Notes: generated from the letters alone by a model not told the origin. A stretch of 64,000 nucleotides of DNA from Algoriphagus sp. (GCF_024305035.1 NZ_JAMWZB010000001.1:1-64000), one strand, 5' to 3'; counted from the stretch's first letter, positions 17,272-26,808 are shown. Made by a program: numbers and translations.

Positions 17272-19395
17272 ATGAAACTGGAAGTAGGAGACAGATACGA
17301 TTCGGTAATTCAGAATAGTGACTTGGTCAGTAGAGACCTGAGTTGGTTGAAATTCAATGAACGAGTCCTCGATCAGGCAAAAAAACATCACCGTACCGTT
17401 TTTGAAAAGCTGAAGTTTTTGGCCATTACGGCCTCCAACTTAGATGAGTTTTTTATGATTCGGGTCGGTTCCCTCTATAATTACCTGGATTACGATAAAG
17501 AACGAATCGATTATTCGGGTTTGCGAGAGGAGCCTTTCAAGTCACGCTTGATGAAAGATTGTCAGGTTTTTCATCAAGATCAGCATCATCATTTCACCCA
17601 ACAAGTTTTACCCCAACTTCACCAAGAGGGTACGCTGCTTTGCAATACTTCGAAGCTTTCAACCGAAGAGCAAGAAAAAGTCACCCAATATTTTCAACGG
17701 GCAATTTATCCGATGTTGACCCCGATGGTTTACGATGGATATCGAACCTTTCCGATTTTAATGAATAAACTACTGGTTTTTGGGGTAGTAACCACCAGCC
17801 CAGGGGAACGAAAAGATATGCGAAAGCTTAGCTTTGTTCAGATCCCGGCAAATATTCCACGGTTTTTTGAGGTTGAGCGGGATGGGGCCCTTTTATTGAT
17901 TCCTATCGAAGAAGTAATTCGGGAAAATATCGTTTCCCTTTTCAGAAATGTGGAAATCGAAGCGGTCAGCCTGTTTAGAATAACCCGAAACGGGGATTTT
18001 ACCCTGGAGGAAAGTGAGGATATGGATGCAAACTTTCTGGAGGAAGTGAAGCGGAAATTGATGGAGCGAAAAACTGGGCGGGTAGTTCGGATAGAAATTG
18101 AAGAAGGATATAGCAAATGGATGCTCAATTCCCTGCTGGAGCGCTGGAATCTAAAAATGGATTCGGTTTTTTTAGTAAAGCGAAGCAGCATGATCGATTT
18201 TACGGGTTTATGGCAAATTGTTGGAAACAAGAAGTTTCGGGATCGATTGCCACAGATTCCTGAGCCGGTAAAACCCCTATCTTATCAGGAGGAAGGGAGA
18301 GCTGACATTTTTGAGATTCTGAAGGAAAAGGATATTCTCCTTCACCATCCCTATAACAACATTGAACCGATCTTGGATTTGATCGAAAAAGCTGCCGAAG
18401 ATCCCGACGTAATGGCTATAAAAATGACCATTTACCGTCTGGCAAAGGAAAGTCGAATCACTAAAGCTTTGCTCCGGGCAGCCGAAAATGGTAAGCATGT
18501 CTCAGTTTTATTTGAGGTAAAGGCACGGTTTGATGAGGAAAACAATATTCGGGAAGCCAAAAAACTTCAAAAAGCCGGTTGCTTTGTGATTTATGGGATT
18601 ACCCATTTAAAAACACATACCAAGCTTCTTTTGATTGTGAAAAAAGATAGTAACGAAATTACACGTTTTGTGCATTTGGGATCTGGGAATTACAATGAAG
18701 ATACCTCAAGGCTTTACACGGACATTGGTTTGATGACCACCAATGAAGTTCTGGCAAATGACGTTTCTGAATTCTTTAATGTCATTACCGGTCACAGCAT
18801 GCCCAGTCAGTATAAAAATTTGATTACCGCTCCGCGAGATATGCGAAATCAACTGATTGAATTTATTGAGCAAGAAGCAGAGAATGCCCGAAATGGATTG
18901 CCAAGTGGGATCTTTATCAAAGTGAATTCCTTGGAAGATTCTGAAATTATCTATGCGCTTTATCGGGCCTCTCAGTCTGGAGTGACCATCAAATTGATTG
19001 TGAGGGGGATTTGTTGTCTTCGGCCAGGAAGACAGGGGTTAAGTGAAAATATCGAGGTCATATCCATTGTGGGGGATTTTTTAGAGCATTCGAGAATTTA
19101 TCATTTTCACAATAATGGTCAAACCCGAACCTATGCGGGAAGTGCAGATATGATGGTTCGTAGTTTTGATAAGCGCTTGGAGTCTCTATTCAAAGTGGAT
19201 GCCCCACTTTTGGAAAAACAACTGATGAATATTTTAGCATTTAACCTTCGGGATAATGTAAATGCTTATGTAATGCAGGAAGATGGGTCTTATCTTCCCA
19301 AGTCACCCAAAGAAGGGGAAGAGGTGTTTAATGTACACCAAGAGTTTTTTAATTTGGATCCCGAAAAAGTAGCACAAGTCCAATTGGTGGGATAG
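17272..19395 (+). CDS. ppk1: Polyphosphate kinase 1
   Basis: PPK1 reversibly polymerises the ATP gamma-phosphate into polyphosphate. About 707 residues, normal for the family. The N domain starts with RDLSWLKFNERVLDQA; the head domain follows; the catalytic phospholipase-D-like halves contain MTIYRLAKES, HLKTHTKLLLIVKK with the histidine that is phosphorylated, HLGSGNYNEDTSRLYTDIG, and a second HxK-like region ending in TYAGSADMMVRSFDKRLE. The ATG at 17272 is preferred to a TTG nine bases earlier. No exopolyphosphatase gene is adjacent. Confidence 0.95.
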   Translation: MKLEVGDRYDSVIQNSDLVSRDLSWLKFNERVLDQAKKHHRTVFEKLKFLAITASNLDEFFMIRVGSLYNYLDYDKERIDYSGLREEPFKSRLMKDCQVFHQDQHHHFTQQVLPQLHQEGTLLCNTSKLSTEEQEKVTQYFQRAIYPMLTPMVYDGYRTFPILMNKLLVFGVVTTSPGERKDMRKLSFVQIPANIPRFFEVERDGALLLIPIEEVIRENIVSLFRNVEIEAVSLFRITRNGDFTLEESEDMDANFLEEVKRKLMERKTGRVVRIEIEEGYSKWMLNSLLERWNLKMDSVFLVKRSSMIDFTGLWQIVGNKKFRDRLPQIPEPVKPLSYQEEGRADIFEILKEKDILLHHPYNNIEPILDLIEKAAEDPDVMAIKMTIYRLAKESRITKALLRAAENGKHVSVLFEVKARFDEENNIREAKKLQKAGCFVIYGITHLKTHTKLLLIVKKDSNEITRFVHLGSGNYNEDTSRLYTDIGLMTTNEVLANDVSEFFNVITGHSMPSQYKNLITAPRDMRNQLIEFIEQEAENARNGLPSGIFIKVNSLEDSEIIYALYRASQSGVTIKLIVRGICCLRPGRQGLSENIEVISIVGDFLEHSRIYHFHNNGQTRTYAGSADMMVRSFDKRLESLFKVDAPLLEKQLMNILAFNLRDNVNAYVMQEDGSYLPKSPKEGEEVFNVHQEFFNLDPEKVAQVQLVG

Positions 19396-19398
19396 AAA

Positions 19399-19433
19399 AA
19401 AGGCGGAGCAGAAAAATTGCTCAGCCTTTTTTT
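19399..19433. terminator. Bidirectional terminator between ppk1 and a small membrane-protein gene
   Basis: AGGCGGAGCA pairs imperfectly with TTGCTCAGCCT. It is flanked by an A-run on the left and seven T on the right, so it can end transcription from both sides. It lies 4 bases after the ppk1 stop. Confidence 0.8.
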
Positions 19434-19434
19434 A

Positions 19435-19647
19435 TTACTTCTTTTTTACTCCTATACCAATCAAAATGGCTCCAGTTACTAATACAATTCCACCTGCATA
19501 AGTTGGCCACTGGATGGACCGCTCTTTGTCGGCATTGACTTCAATAGGACCAGCATCAATGACCGTTTCTTCAGTAGTAAAACTAATGCCGGACATCAAA
19601 AGCATGATGATGCCAGCCACAACCAATACAATTCCAAAAATTTTCAT
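19435..19647 (-). CDS. Small two-helix membrane protein
   Basis: Seventy residues with two hydrophobic helices (KIFGIVLVVAGIIMLLMSG and YAGGIVLVTGAILIGIGV). They are joined by an acidic, probably periplasmic loop (TTEETVIDAGPIEVNADKE), and the protein ends in three lysines. Similar small proteins are common in Bacteroidota and have no known role. It is the last gene before the convergent terminator, 49 bases downstream of the SLC13 transporter gene on the same strand. Confidence 0.7.
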   Translation of the reverse strand: MKIFGIVLVVAGIIMLLMSGISFTTEETVIDAGPIEVNADKERSIQWPTYAGGIVLVTGAILIGIGVKKK

Positions 19648-19696
19648 AGGATTTGGGATTTAGTAAATAAATTGAATTACTCGAATATAACCATTT

Positions 19697-21478
19697 TTAA
19701 AATGGATAGAGTAGTGGAATCAACCAAATGGCCAAAACCCAAAAGATTATATTGAGGGGGCTGCCGACGATGAGGTAGTCTTTGAACTTATAGTTTCCTG
19801 GATTGTAAATCATGGTATTGGTTTGGTATCCCATGGGCGTCATAAAACTGAGACTCGCCGCAAAAGTGACTGCCATCAAAAAAGGTCGACTTTCTACTCC
19901 GATATTATCAGCAATACTTATGGCTATTGGAGCTAAAATAGCAGCAGTGGCGTTATTTGACATCACATTGGTCAATAAAAAGGTCAGTCCAAATACTCCT
20001 GCCAAAACAGCTCTCGGTCCATATTCTCGGAGATTTTCAGTGATTAGATTCCCTAAAAATTCAGCTCCCCCCGTTTTTTCTAATGCTGCTCCCATGGATA
20101 AGACCCCGGCTAACATGAATATTACTTTCCAGTCAATCGCTTCATACGCTTCTTTGGGGTCTATAGAATTAAATAAAATCACTAAAACGGCCCCAGAAAC
20201 TGCTGAAACAACGATAGGCAAAATGTTCAAGGCCGCCAATGCGATGACGGCAATCAAGGTGAAAAGTGTGAGCATACTTTGAACCTTGTTGATGTTTTTT
20301 ACTTTGTTCTCGGTCAGAAGCAGTAAATCATTTTTCTTATCTAAGGAGTGAACCGATTCTTTCGGAGATCGCAATAAAAGAATATCTCCGGGGTTCAGCC
20401 GAGTTTTTTTGACCAAAGTATCCATAAGTCCTGGCCGATGCCTGATCCCCAACACTACCATTTCAGGTAAGAGGTTTCTAAAATTAAACGAATCCAGTGT
20501 TCGATTGATCAAGCGGGATTGTGGAGTAACCATGGCTTCGATGATTTTTTGGTCTTCATCCGTAAGGTTTTCCTGATTCCATTCCAGTTCCGTTTTCAGG
20601 CTGATGCCTTTTTCCTTTTTGATTTTTTCCAGTGCATTCTTTTCAATGGTGACTCGAATCAAATCCCCTTCCTGGATACTGCTATTGGGATAGACCCTGA
20701 CTTTTTTTCCATCCGCCCGGACGATTTGTAGGATTTCAATCCCTAACTTTTTGAATATAGACTGTTTGAAAATGGGTTCGTCTAATTGTTCGAAGTCCTC
20801 GTTAATCATGATTTCAACAAGGTAATTTCCCAAATTAGTACTGTCACTTAGGTCAGAAGCAGATTTTCGTTTGGGAATCAACCATTTTCCAATGGTAAGA
20901 ATATAAAGTATTCCCACCGCAAAAAAGACAATCCCTCCTTTGGTCATTTCAAAAACACCAAATTCGGGTAGTCCCTCGCGCTCAGCAATTCCACTGACCA
21001 GGATATTGGTTGAGGTTCCTAAAAGCGTACTTACTCCTCCCATCAATGCACCAAAAGATAACGGCATCAATAATTGAGAAACCGGGATCTCATTTTTTCT
21101 TCCCATTTGAATTACTGCGGGCATCAGAAGGGCCACCACCGCGGTATCGTTGATAAAAGCCGAGAGTAAACCAGAAACCAGCATAATGGTAAGCAGAAGA
21201 AAAAACGACCCACGCTCAGCTTGTCGGTTCATCAGCTGAATAAATGTGTCGAGCAGGCCGGTTTTAAGAATTGCTGCAGAAATTACAAACATGGCCCCGA
21301 TGGTGATCGTGGCGTAATTTGAAAAGCCTGCCAAACCTTCCTTGATATCCAAAATCCCGGTGATCAAAAAAGTCACCATGACCAAAATGGAAACGGTGTC
21401 TATACTTAAACGTTCTGTGAAAAACAGGATCATTGCAACCCCGATTATTCCAAAAACTAAACCTATTTCAAAAGTCAT
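19697..21478 (-). CDS. SLC13-family (DASS) anion:sodium symporter with RCK_C domains
   Basis: About 593 residues. The N- and C-terminal blocks are rows of hydrophobic helices with the SLC13 hallmarks SAFINDTAVVALLMPAV and TNVMSNNATAAILAPIAI (paired SNT-type ion-binding loops). In between (roughly residues 200-390) lie two soluble TrkA-C/RCK_C-like segments (FKKLGIEILQIVRADGKKV and PEMVVLGIRHRP). This layout occurs in sulfate/dicarboxylate transporters of the SLC13 group; the ion is uncertain. Start 21478 avoids running through the DUF202 gene, whose stop is 4 bases upstream. Confidence 0.88.
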   Translation of the reverse strand: MTFEIGLVFGIIGVAMILFFTERLSIDTVSILVMVTFLITGILDIKEGLAGFSNYATITIGAMFVISAAILKTGLLDTFIQLMNRQAERGSFFLLLTIMLVSGLLSAFINDTAVVALLMPAVIQMGRKNEIPVSQLLMPLSFGALMGGVSTLLGTSTNILVSGIAEREGLPEFGVFEMTKGGIVFFAVGILYILTIGKWLIPKRKSASDLSDSTNLGNYLVEIMINEDFEQLDEPIFKQSIFKKLGIEILQIVRADGKKVRVYPNSSIQEGDLIRVTIEKNALEKIKKEKGISLKTELEWNQENLTDEDQKIIEAMVTPQSRLINRTLDSFNFRNLLPEMVVLGIRHRPGLMDTLVKKTRLNPGDILLLRSPKESVHSLDKKNDLLLLTENKVKNINKVQSMLTLFTLIAVIALAALNILPIVVSAVSGAVLVILFNSIDPKEAYEAIDWKVIFMLAGVLSMGAALEKTGGAEFLGNLITENLREYGPRAVLAGVFGLTFLLTNVMSNNATAAILAPIAISIADNIGVESRPFLMAVTFAASLSFMTPMGYQTNTMIYNPGNYKFKDYLIVGSPLNIIFWVLAIWLIPLLYPF

Positions 21479-21482
21479 GGAT

Positions 21483-21758
21483 TTACATTTTATCGTATCG
21501 GCCTTTTCTGAGCTTTCTTCGTACTTTGAAATAATTAAAAAAACCAACAATCAAAAGAGCTGCTGAAAGCCCTAGGGATAAATAACCCAAATCACTAATA
21601 TGAGCGAGGTTATTCACTTCAAATAGGGCTGTTCCACTGACCAGAAAGTACAAAGACGTCCGAATGTATGACAATAAAGTTCGGTCATTGGCCAAAGTTG
21701 TTCGCTGCCGGGCCAAAAAATCCCGCACAATCAGTTCATTTTCAAAGTCCTTTTCCAT
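21483..21758 (-). CDS. DUF202 (YidH-like) membrane protein
   Basis: A 91-residue protein with the DUF202 signature ARQRTTLANDRTLLSYIRTSLYFL. One or two further hydrophobic helices and a basic tail (KVRRKLRKGRYDKM) follow. It is an inner-membrane protein of unknown function. It is encoded 4 bases before the SLC13 transporter and is probably co-transcribed with it. Confidence 0.85.
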   Translation of the reverse strand: MEKDFENELIVRDFLARQRTTLANDRTLLSYIRTSLYFLVSGTALFEVNNLAHISDLGYLSLGLSAALLIVGFFNYFKVRRKLRKGRYDKM

Positions 21759-21800
21759 ATTTGTAGTATTAATTTAATTACAAATTTAGCATACTATTTT

Positions 21801-22685
21801 ATGAAGCGATTATTTTCTGTTATGATCCTGTTTTTGACCTTGGGACAGCTTAGCGCACAAGAGTCCGAAACCCAAGATACCACTTACTGGCTTAAAGAAA
21901 TCGGCGGTGGACTGAATTTTAATCAAGGTTCTTTCAGTGGAAACTGGAAAGGAGGGGGAGTTAACTCAGTAGCCCTGGGCTTGTATCTCAATGGCCGAGC
22001 TAATTATAAGAAGGAAAAGTGGACTTGGGACAATTCCATGGATTTTATATACGGAATTGTTAAAAATCAAGGGGAAGATGCCCGCAAATCCAATGATCGG
22101 ATTTTGTTAGACTCTAAAGTAGGGTATAGCGTTTCTGAAAAATGGAACGTCTTTTCTTCTTTAAATTTTCTTTCTCAATTTGCTCCAGGATATGATTTTG
22201 CTGATGGAGAGCGAACGCAGATTTCTAAGTTTGCGAATCCAGCATTTTTGACCTATGCGTTGGGTATGGAATATAAACCCAACAGCGAGTTTTTATTGCG
22301 TTTAGCTCCCTTTTCTCCACGATTAACTTTTGTAACTGATCCTAACCTCTATTTGAATGTGCCTGAAAATTACGGAGTACCGATCGGGGAAACGGTTCGA
22401 ACCGAATGGTTGGCTTTCAGCTCATTGATGGAATGGAATAAAAAATTGTCAGACAATGTTGGACTTTTAATTCGCCATCAGCTTTTTGCCAATTACGAAA
22501 CGTTCACTTTACGTGAAATGGATCATCGGTTGGATATAGCGTTGACTGCCAAAGTTTCCAATTTGATCAATGTATCCTTGACCAGTTTAAGTATCTATGA
22601 TTTTGATCAAGACGATAAAATCCAATTTAGCCAGGGGCTTGCGTTAGGAATTGCGTTTAACCTGAGTACTTTTCCTAAAGATTAA
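21801..22685 (+). CDS. DUF3078 family protein, probable outer-membrane beta-barrel
   Basis: 294 residues with a cleavable signal peptide (MKRLFSVMILFLTLGQLSAQ, cut after SAQ). A DUF3078 domain rich in alternating aromatic/polar strands follows: WLKEIGGGLNFNQGSFSGNWKGGG, then YKKEKWTWDNSMDFIYGIVKNQ. The C-terminal strand ends in a hydrophobic-aromatic pattern, as in outer-membrane barrels. Function unknown; the family is common in Bacteroidota. It diverges from the DUF202 gene. Confidence 0.85.
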   Translation: MKRLFSVMILFLTLGQLSAQESETQDTTYWLKEIGGGLNFNQGSFSGNWKGGGVNSVALGLYLNGRANYKKEKWTWDNSMDFIYGIVKNQGEDARKSNDRILLDSKVGYSVSEKWNVFSSLNFLSQFAPGYDFADGERTQISKFANPAFLTYALGMEYKPNSEFLLRLAPFSPRLTFVTDPNLYLNVPENYGVPIGETVRTEWLAFSSLMEWNKKLSDNVGLLIRHQLFANYETFTLREMDHRLDIALTAKVSNLINVSLTSLSIYDFDQDDKIQFSQGLALGIAFNLSTFPKD

Positions 22686-22793
22686 ATAAAATTTGGCAAA
22701 TTTTTATTTTGTATTTTGTTTTGTTCAGAATTGTATTATTTTTGAATTCATTGTGGTAGTTAAATAATAGTTGGTTTAGTTTTCAAATAAAGG

Positions 22794-22818
22794 GCAGGAG
22801 ATTTTCTCCTGCTTTTTT
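22794..22818 (+). terminator. Intrinsic terminator after the DUF3078 gene
   Basis: GCAGGAGA-TTT-TCTCCTGC is followed by TTTTTT. The position, 109 bases after the stop, fits the end of the DUF3078 transcript. Confidence 0.85.
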
Positions 22819-23221
22819 ATTGTATTTCAGTTAAAGTGCAATTTTTTTGCTTTTTAAATCCAATTTCCATCTTAGTCCTTTCGAATGACCGGAAAATTTT
22901 ATTTCTGATATTCTTTGATTCGTTCAATTGTGAAACAAAAGGAACGGGTTGGGTGAGGGATTGGTTTTCCCGATTTTTTGGTTTTACTATCTAGCTAAAG
23001 CAATGCTCGAATTTAAGAATCCTGCTCCAGGTTTAACTTGGCCAATGCATCTGATGAGATGTTCTATTCAGTTTTATAAAGCGGAGCGTAAAACCCACAT
23101 GCCCCCATTTCCGGGGGCATGGTCTTCAGGCAATTGGAAGAATAGGGTTGGAAACCGGGTGAATTCTTCAGCATGCTTAGGCCATGTCCATGTTAGATGG
23201 TTTTAGGAAGACTAAAGAGAA
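22819..23221. other. Gene-poor stretch with one strong hairpin
   Basis: No convincing gene. An 85-codon frame (22949-23206, plus) is present but has no recognisable domain and odd composition. At 23098-23121 CATGCCCCC pairs with GGGGGCATG around a 6-base loop. It lacks a T-run, so it is not a standard terminator. Confidence 0.45.
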
Positions 23222-24565
23222 TTATTTGAACTTTATTTTTCCTACATTTTTTCCTACTTCCATTCCTTGAATTAAGCCAACTTCTATTCCTGATCGAAAA
23301 TGGATTCCTCCGTATAGTCTAGACATAGCCGCTTCATCAGCAAACTCAAAGAATGAATTAAAACTTCTTGGTTTTCCATCTATATCCCCTCTTGAAACAT
23401 GCATACTATCGGTAAAAGCATAGTTTTCGCCGAAAATATCAGTCAGAACTTGAGCGGATGCACCCGATTGAACCGAATGGCCAGAGGAATATTCAGGAAA
23501 GGGAGGGGTATCTAAGGGAATAGTCCACGTGTCATCTATATATCGATGGATGTAGGTAATTGGTCGGATTAAATTATAGGTGTATTTGGCATTCCAGCAT
23601 GAAATAAATGCATCATTGATCGCAATTCCCAACTTTGCAATCGTTACAGCGCTCATTTCTAAATTAGCTTGTTCCTTTTTTAAAACTCCCAAAGCAATGG
23701 AAAAAGAATGGCCTCCTGGCGTTGAGGTTCGTTGAGGATCGTCCGACCAAAAATCAGCAATCGATTTTTGCGCAGGTGTTAAATTCTGTACAACATGGTA
23801 GACTTCATTGGCCTCCTCAAAAAATTGAGAGCCTATTTCTGTGGAAAAAGGTGGGGGTGGACCTGGCATGGTTCCTTCTTTATTTTCAATCAACCATATT
23901 CTCGCATCTTTCCAATAAGGTTGCAATGCAGGACTGAAATCAGGTAAAGTCGGTTCCCAAGATCCCGGAGTGGTAGGAGGGGTGTAGGAAGTTGGGAAAT
24001 TATGGGCATACGCTTCGTGATAGGTATCCGAGTCTGCAAAATTTGCCATAGCATCTCCTACCAATGAGCCATAGGCAATGGATCTTTCTGCAACAGTAGG
24101 GTTTTCGGTGACGTATTTTGCTATCCAATCTGCCTCCATTTGAGAGATAGCTGCTTTATTTTCGCTACTTGCATTGGGAAAAACATTCTCCACAATTCTT
24201 GCCATGGCAGAGTTTGCTACCAAGTCCCAATTGTATTGCTCCCCCAGATTAGCTTTAGGTAGGGTACCCACAGGAAATGCATTGAGCTGACCTTGCAAGG
24301 TTTTATACTCCGGCATTCCAGGCAGGATACTTTCGTATAAACCGATACCGATGTAACCCATGGCTCGAGCGACAACAGGTGGAGAAAATCCAGGCGTATC
24401 CCTTGAAAGGGTTAAAATTAGTTCTCCCCAATCATATATTACATCGGAATTGTAGACTGAGGCATTCGGTGTGGTGACCTGTTCCGGTCCAGTGGTCGGG
24501 TCGCAGGAAATTAGAAGTAGGATCGATCCCAATAGGAAAAATTGGTATGTTAAAATTTTCTTCAT
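23222..24565 (-). CDS. Vanadium-dependent haloperoxidase/PAP2-related lipoprotein
   Basis: 447 residues with a lipoprotein signal peptide ending LLLISC. The C-terminal half has the PAP2/haloperoxidase active-site blocks: KYTYNLIRPITYIHRY (Lys/Arg contacts), PEYSSGHSVQSGAS (SGHS motif with the His near vanadate or phosphate) and SRLYGGIHFRSGIEVG (Arg and His). This order matches vanadium haloperoxidase-type proteins; halide or phosphatase activity cannot be told apart here. Start 24565 is preferred, since the longer frame adds 20 Lys-rich residues before the signal. It would be surface- or periplasm-anchored. Confidence 0.82.
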   Translation of the reverse strand: MKKILTYQFFLLGSILLLISCDPTTGPEQVTTPNASVYNSDVIYDWGELILTLSRDTPGFSPPVVARAMGYIGIGLYESILPGMPEYKTLQGQLNAFPVGTLPKANLGEQYNWDLVANSAMARIVENVFPNASSENKAAISQMEADWIAKYVTENPTVAERSIAYGSLVGDAMANFADSDTYHEAYAHNFPTSYTPPTTPGSWEPTLPDFSPALQPYWKDARIWLIENKEGTMPGPPPPFSTEIGSQFFEEANEVYHVVQNLTPAQKSIADFWSDDPQRTSTPGGHSFSIALGVLKKEQANLEMSAVTIAKLGIAINDAFISCWNAKYTYNLIRPITYIHRYIDDTWTIPLDTPPFPEYSSGHSVQSGASAQVLTDIFGENYAFTDSMHVSRGDIDGKPRSFNSFFEFADEAAMSRLYGGIHFRSGIEVGLIQGMEVGKNVGKIKFK

Positions 24566-24732
24566 TCTGGTTCTCTTTAAAATTGATTTTTTCTTCTTAG
24601 TGTGAGTTGGTGGTTTTTTAGTCAAGGCTCATGGCTTTTGTTTCGAATTTTTTTAAATGGTCCTGTATAACGCCGAAATAAATAGAAATGAAGTGATTTT
24701 TGATCTAACAATTGATAAACGGCCATATTCGG

Positions 24733-25149
24733 TTACTCTTCGTTGATGTTTTTAATCGATCTTAGCCTAAAGGAAGGATTTGCCTTTTTAGTAGGCCATC
24801 CCTCATTTAGGTTGCCTGCTTGGTCAACATTCAAAAAAGTTAAGACGGCTCCTTGATTTAATTCAAGAATAGGAATGTTGAAATCGAGCATGAGGTACCC
24901 GTCACACACCGGGATGATTAGAATTGCGAGATTCCATATGACCGCTAAAAAGCAAATTATAAACAGATGAAATCGAGCATGGCTAAAGCGACACACAGAG
25001 GGATGTTTATAATCAATGCGAAGATTCCATATGGCCTCTGAGAAACAAATTATAAACAGATGAAAAACTAGATAAAGTGAACCTCCTGCGATTATAGGAA
25101 GAAAAATGAGTAAGCTTAGGTGGAAAGGTATAGGGTGAAAATCCGACAT
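24733..25149 (-). CDS. Hypothetical membrane protein with an internal duplication
   Basis: A 138-codon frame with hydrophobic N-terminal segments. A duplicated segment is visible: FHLFIICFSEAIWNL and FHLFIICFLAVIWNL lie about 31 residues apart, caused by a DNA repeat of about 90 bases. The C-terminal third (GYLMLDFNIPILELNQGAVLTFLN) is soluble. I do not recognise a family, and the frame may be only partly real. It follows no clear promoter. Confidence 0.35.
   Translation of the reverse strand: MSDFHPIPFHLSLLIFLPIIAGGSLYLVFHLFIICFSEAIWNLRIDYKHPSVCRFSHARFHLFIICFLAVIWNLAILIIPVCDGYLMLDFNIPILELNQGAVLTFLNVDQAGNLNEGWPTKKANPSFRLRSIKNINEE
24881..25062. repeat. Imperfect tandem duplication, two units of about 90 bp
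   Basis: Unit 1 (24881-24969) and unit 2 (24970-25062) both begin AAATCGAGCATG and end ACAAATTATAAACAGATG or a close variant. In between they share GATTCCATATG and CACACA blocks. They differ by substitutions and a 4-base length difference, so this is an old duplication. Confidence 0.7.
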
Positions 25150-25413
25150 TCTATCTTCAAAGCCTTACCAAAAGCTATTGGCTCAGATCCCTCCAAGCGA
25201 GAAGATTTTCAGGAACCAAGAATACTGCATTCTACACCGCAATTCTTGATTGGTATTTGTTTATGCCTGGTATTTTTGGTTTTTGAGACCAAACCTATCC
25301 TTTTCGAATTGCTGTGGATGGTAGAGGGTTTTTGAACTGTCGTTTTCTAGCTTGAAACGATGTTGAAACCAAGGTAAAAAAATGGCTAAAAGACAAAGGC
25401 CTATAAAAGCAAC

Positions 25414-25436
25414 AAACCCGCCTAGGAGGCGGGTTT
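25414..25436 (-). terminator. Intrinsic terminator after tRNA-Arg
   Basis: AACCCGCCT-AGG-AGGCGGGTT forms a strong hairpin. On the minus strand it is followed by TGTTGCTTTT. It probably ends a sucC-tRNA-Arg transcript. Confidence 0.75.
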
Positions 25437-25457
25437 GGAAGGGTCAAAAGACCCTAG

Positions 25458-25531
25458 TGCACTCGGAAGGATTCGAACCCTCAACCCTCGGAGCCGAAAT
25501 CCGATATTCTATCCAGTTGAACTACGAGTGC
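25458..25531 (-). tRNA. tRNA-Arg (anticodon TCG)
   Basis: On the minus strand a 74-base cloverleaf begins GCACTCG and ends CGAGTGC plus discriminator A. The anticodon stem-loop TCGGA-TTTCGGC-TCCGA gives anticodon TCG (Arg, CGA-type codons). The T loop is GGTTCGAATCC. CCA is not encoded. It starts 12 bases after the sucC stop codon on the same strand. Confidence 0.93.
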
Positions 25532-25543
25532 GTACTTTTATGC

Positions 25544-26758
25544 TTAGGCCTCCAGTACTGCTTGTACTTTCTCGGCAGCTTCTTTCAATGTAATAGCCGA
25601 AGAAACCTTCAATCCTGATTCATCAATGATCTTTGCACCTTCTTCAGCATTGGTTCCTTGTAGTCTTACAATAATTGGAACGCGAATATCGCCAATAGAT
25701 TTGTAAGCTTCAACAACTCCGTTAGCAATTCTGTCACATCTTACGATTCCTCCGAAGACATTGATCAAAATCGCCTTGACATTCGGGTCTTTTAATATGA
25801 TTCGGAAACCTGCTTCTACTGTCGTGGCATTTGCTCCTCCTCCTACATCCAGGAAGTTTGCAGGCTCACCTCCGGACAACTTAATCATATCCATGGTCGC
25901 CATAGCAAGTCCAGCGCCATTGACCATACAGCCGACATTTCCGTCAAGTTTCACATAGTTCAACCCAGATTCACCGGCTTCCACTTCTAAAGGATCTTCT
26001 TCAGCCAAATCTCTCAATTCAGCCAAATCTTTATGTCTGTAAAGTGCATTGTCATCAAGGTTAACTTTGGCATCAACAGCCAAAATCTTATCATCGGAAG
26101 TTTTTAATACTGGATTGATCTCAAATTGAGAAGAATCAGTAGCTTCATAGGCTCGATACAATGCGGTGATAAATTTCACCATTTCTTTGAAGGCATTTCC
26201 ACTCAACCCTAATTTAAAGGCAACCTTTCGAGCTTGAAATCCTTGTAGTCCTACTTTAGGATCAATCCACTCCTTGATGATTTTCTCAGGAGTTTTCTCA
26301 GCAACTTCCTCGATATCCATTCCACCTTCTGTTGAGGCCATGATCACATTTGAACCAGTCGCTCTATCCAAAAGAATGGAAAGGTAATATTCTTTGGGTT
26401 CCGAATCGCCAGGGTAATACACGTCTTCGGCGATCAAAACTTTATTTACTTTTTTTCCTTCTGGACCTGTTTGATGGGTTACCAAGGTGCCTCCTAGAAT
26501 ATTTTTCGCTTTATCAGCTACTTCTTCCAATTTTTTGGCAAGCACAACTCCGTTGGAACCGGTCTCCTGAACTTTTCCTTTTCCGCGGCCGCCGGCATGG
26601 ATTTGGGCTTTGATCACATACCAGGACGTTCCTGTTTGGGCATTTAGTTTGACAGCAGCCTCATGAGCCGACTCCGGAGAGTCCGCAACGATGCCTTCCT
26701 GAATTTTTACTCCGTAGCCTTTAAGTACTTCTTTAGCCTGATATTCGTGAATGTTCAT
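25544..26758 (-). CDS. sucC: Succinate-CoA ligase (ADP-forming) subunit beta
   Basis: SucC with SucD converts succinyl-CoA to succinate with substrate-level phosphorylation in the TCA cycle. 404 residues, usual size. The ATP-grasp domain begins [30 protein letters not shown] contacts nucleotide; FEINPV is the metal-binding segment; the C-terminal CoA-ligase domain has [15 protein letters not shown] and [14 protein letters not shown]. sucD is not adjacent, common in this phylum. A tRNA-Arg gene follows within 12 bases. Confidence 0.95.
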   Translation of the reverse strand: MNIHEYQAKEVLKGYGVKIQEGIVADSPESAHEAAVKLNAQTGTSWYVIKAQIHAGGRGKGKVQETGSNGVVLAKKLEEVADKAKNILGGTLVTHQTGPEGKKVNKVLIAEDVYYPGDSEPKEYYLSILLDRATGSNVIMASTEGGMDIEEVAEKTPEKIIKEWIDPKVGLQGFQARKVAFKLGLSGNAFKEMVKFITALYRAYEATDSSQFEINPVLKTSDDKILAVDAKVNLDDNALYRHKDLAELRDLAEEDPLEVEAGESGLNYVKLDGNVGCMVNGAGLAMATMDMIKLSGGEPANFLDVGGGANATTVEAGFRIILKDPNVKAILINVFGGIVRCDRIANGVVEAYKSIGDIRVPIIVRLQGTNAEEGAKIIDESGLKVSSAITLKEAAEKVQAVLEA

Positions 26759-26776
26759 CCGCTCAAAATTTTTGTG

Positions 26777-26808
26777 CGAAGTTAAGTGCTTCCAGTGGAT
26801 AAATCAAA
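26777..26808 (-). promoter_or_regulatory. Probable promoter of sucC
   Basis: On the minus strand TTTG, a 20-base spacer and TAACTTCG lie 19 bases before the sucC ATG. The -7 element has one mismatch from TAnnTTTG. Confidence 0.45.

Noticed and set aside
23098..23121. Strong GC hairpin as a terminator
   Set aside because: No T-run on either strand, and the gene upstream already has a terminator at 22794.
22949..23206. 85-codon plus-strand frame in a gene-poor stretch
   Set aside because: No domain, no promoter, odd composition, and it runs through a strong hairpin; more likely chance.
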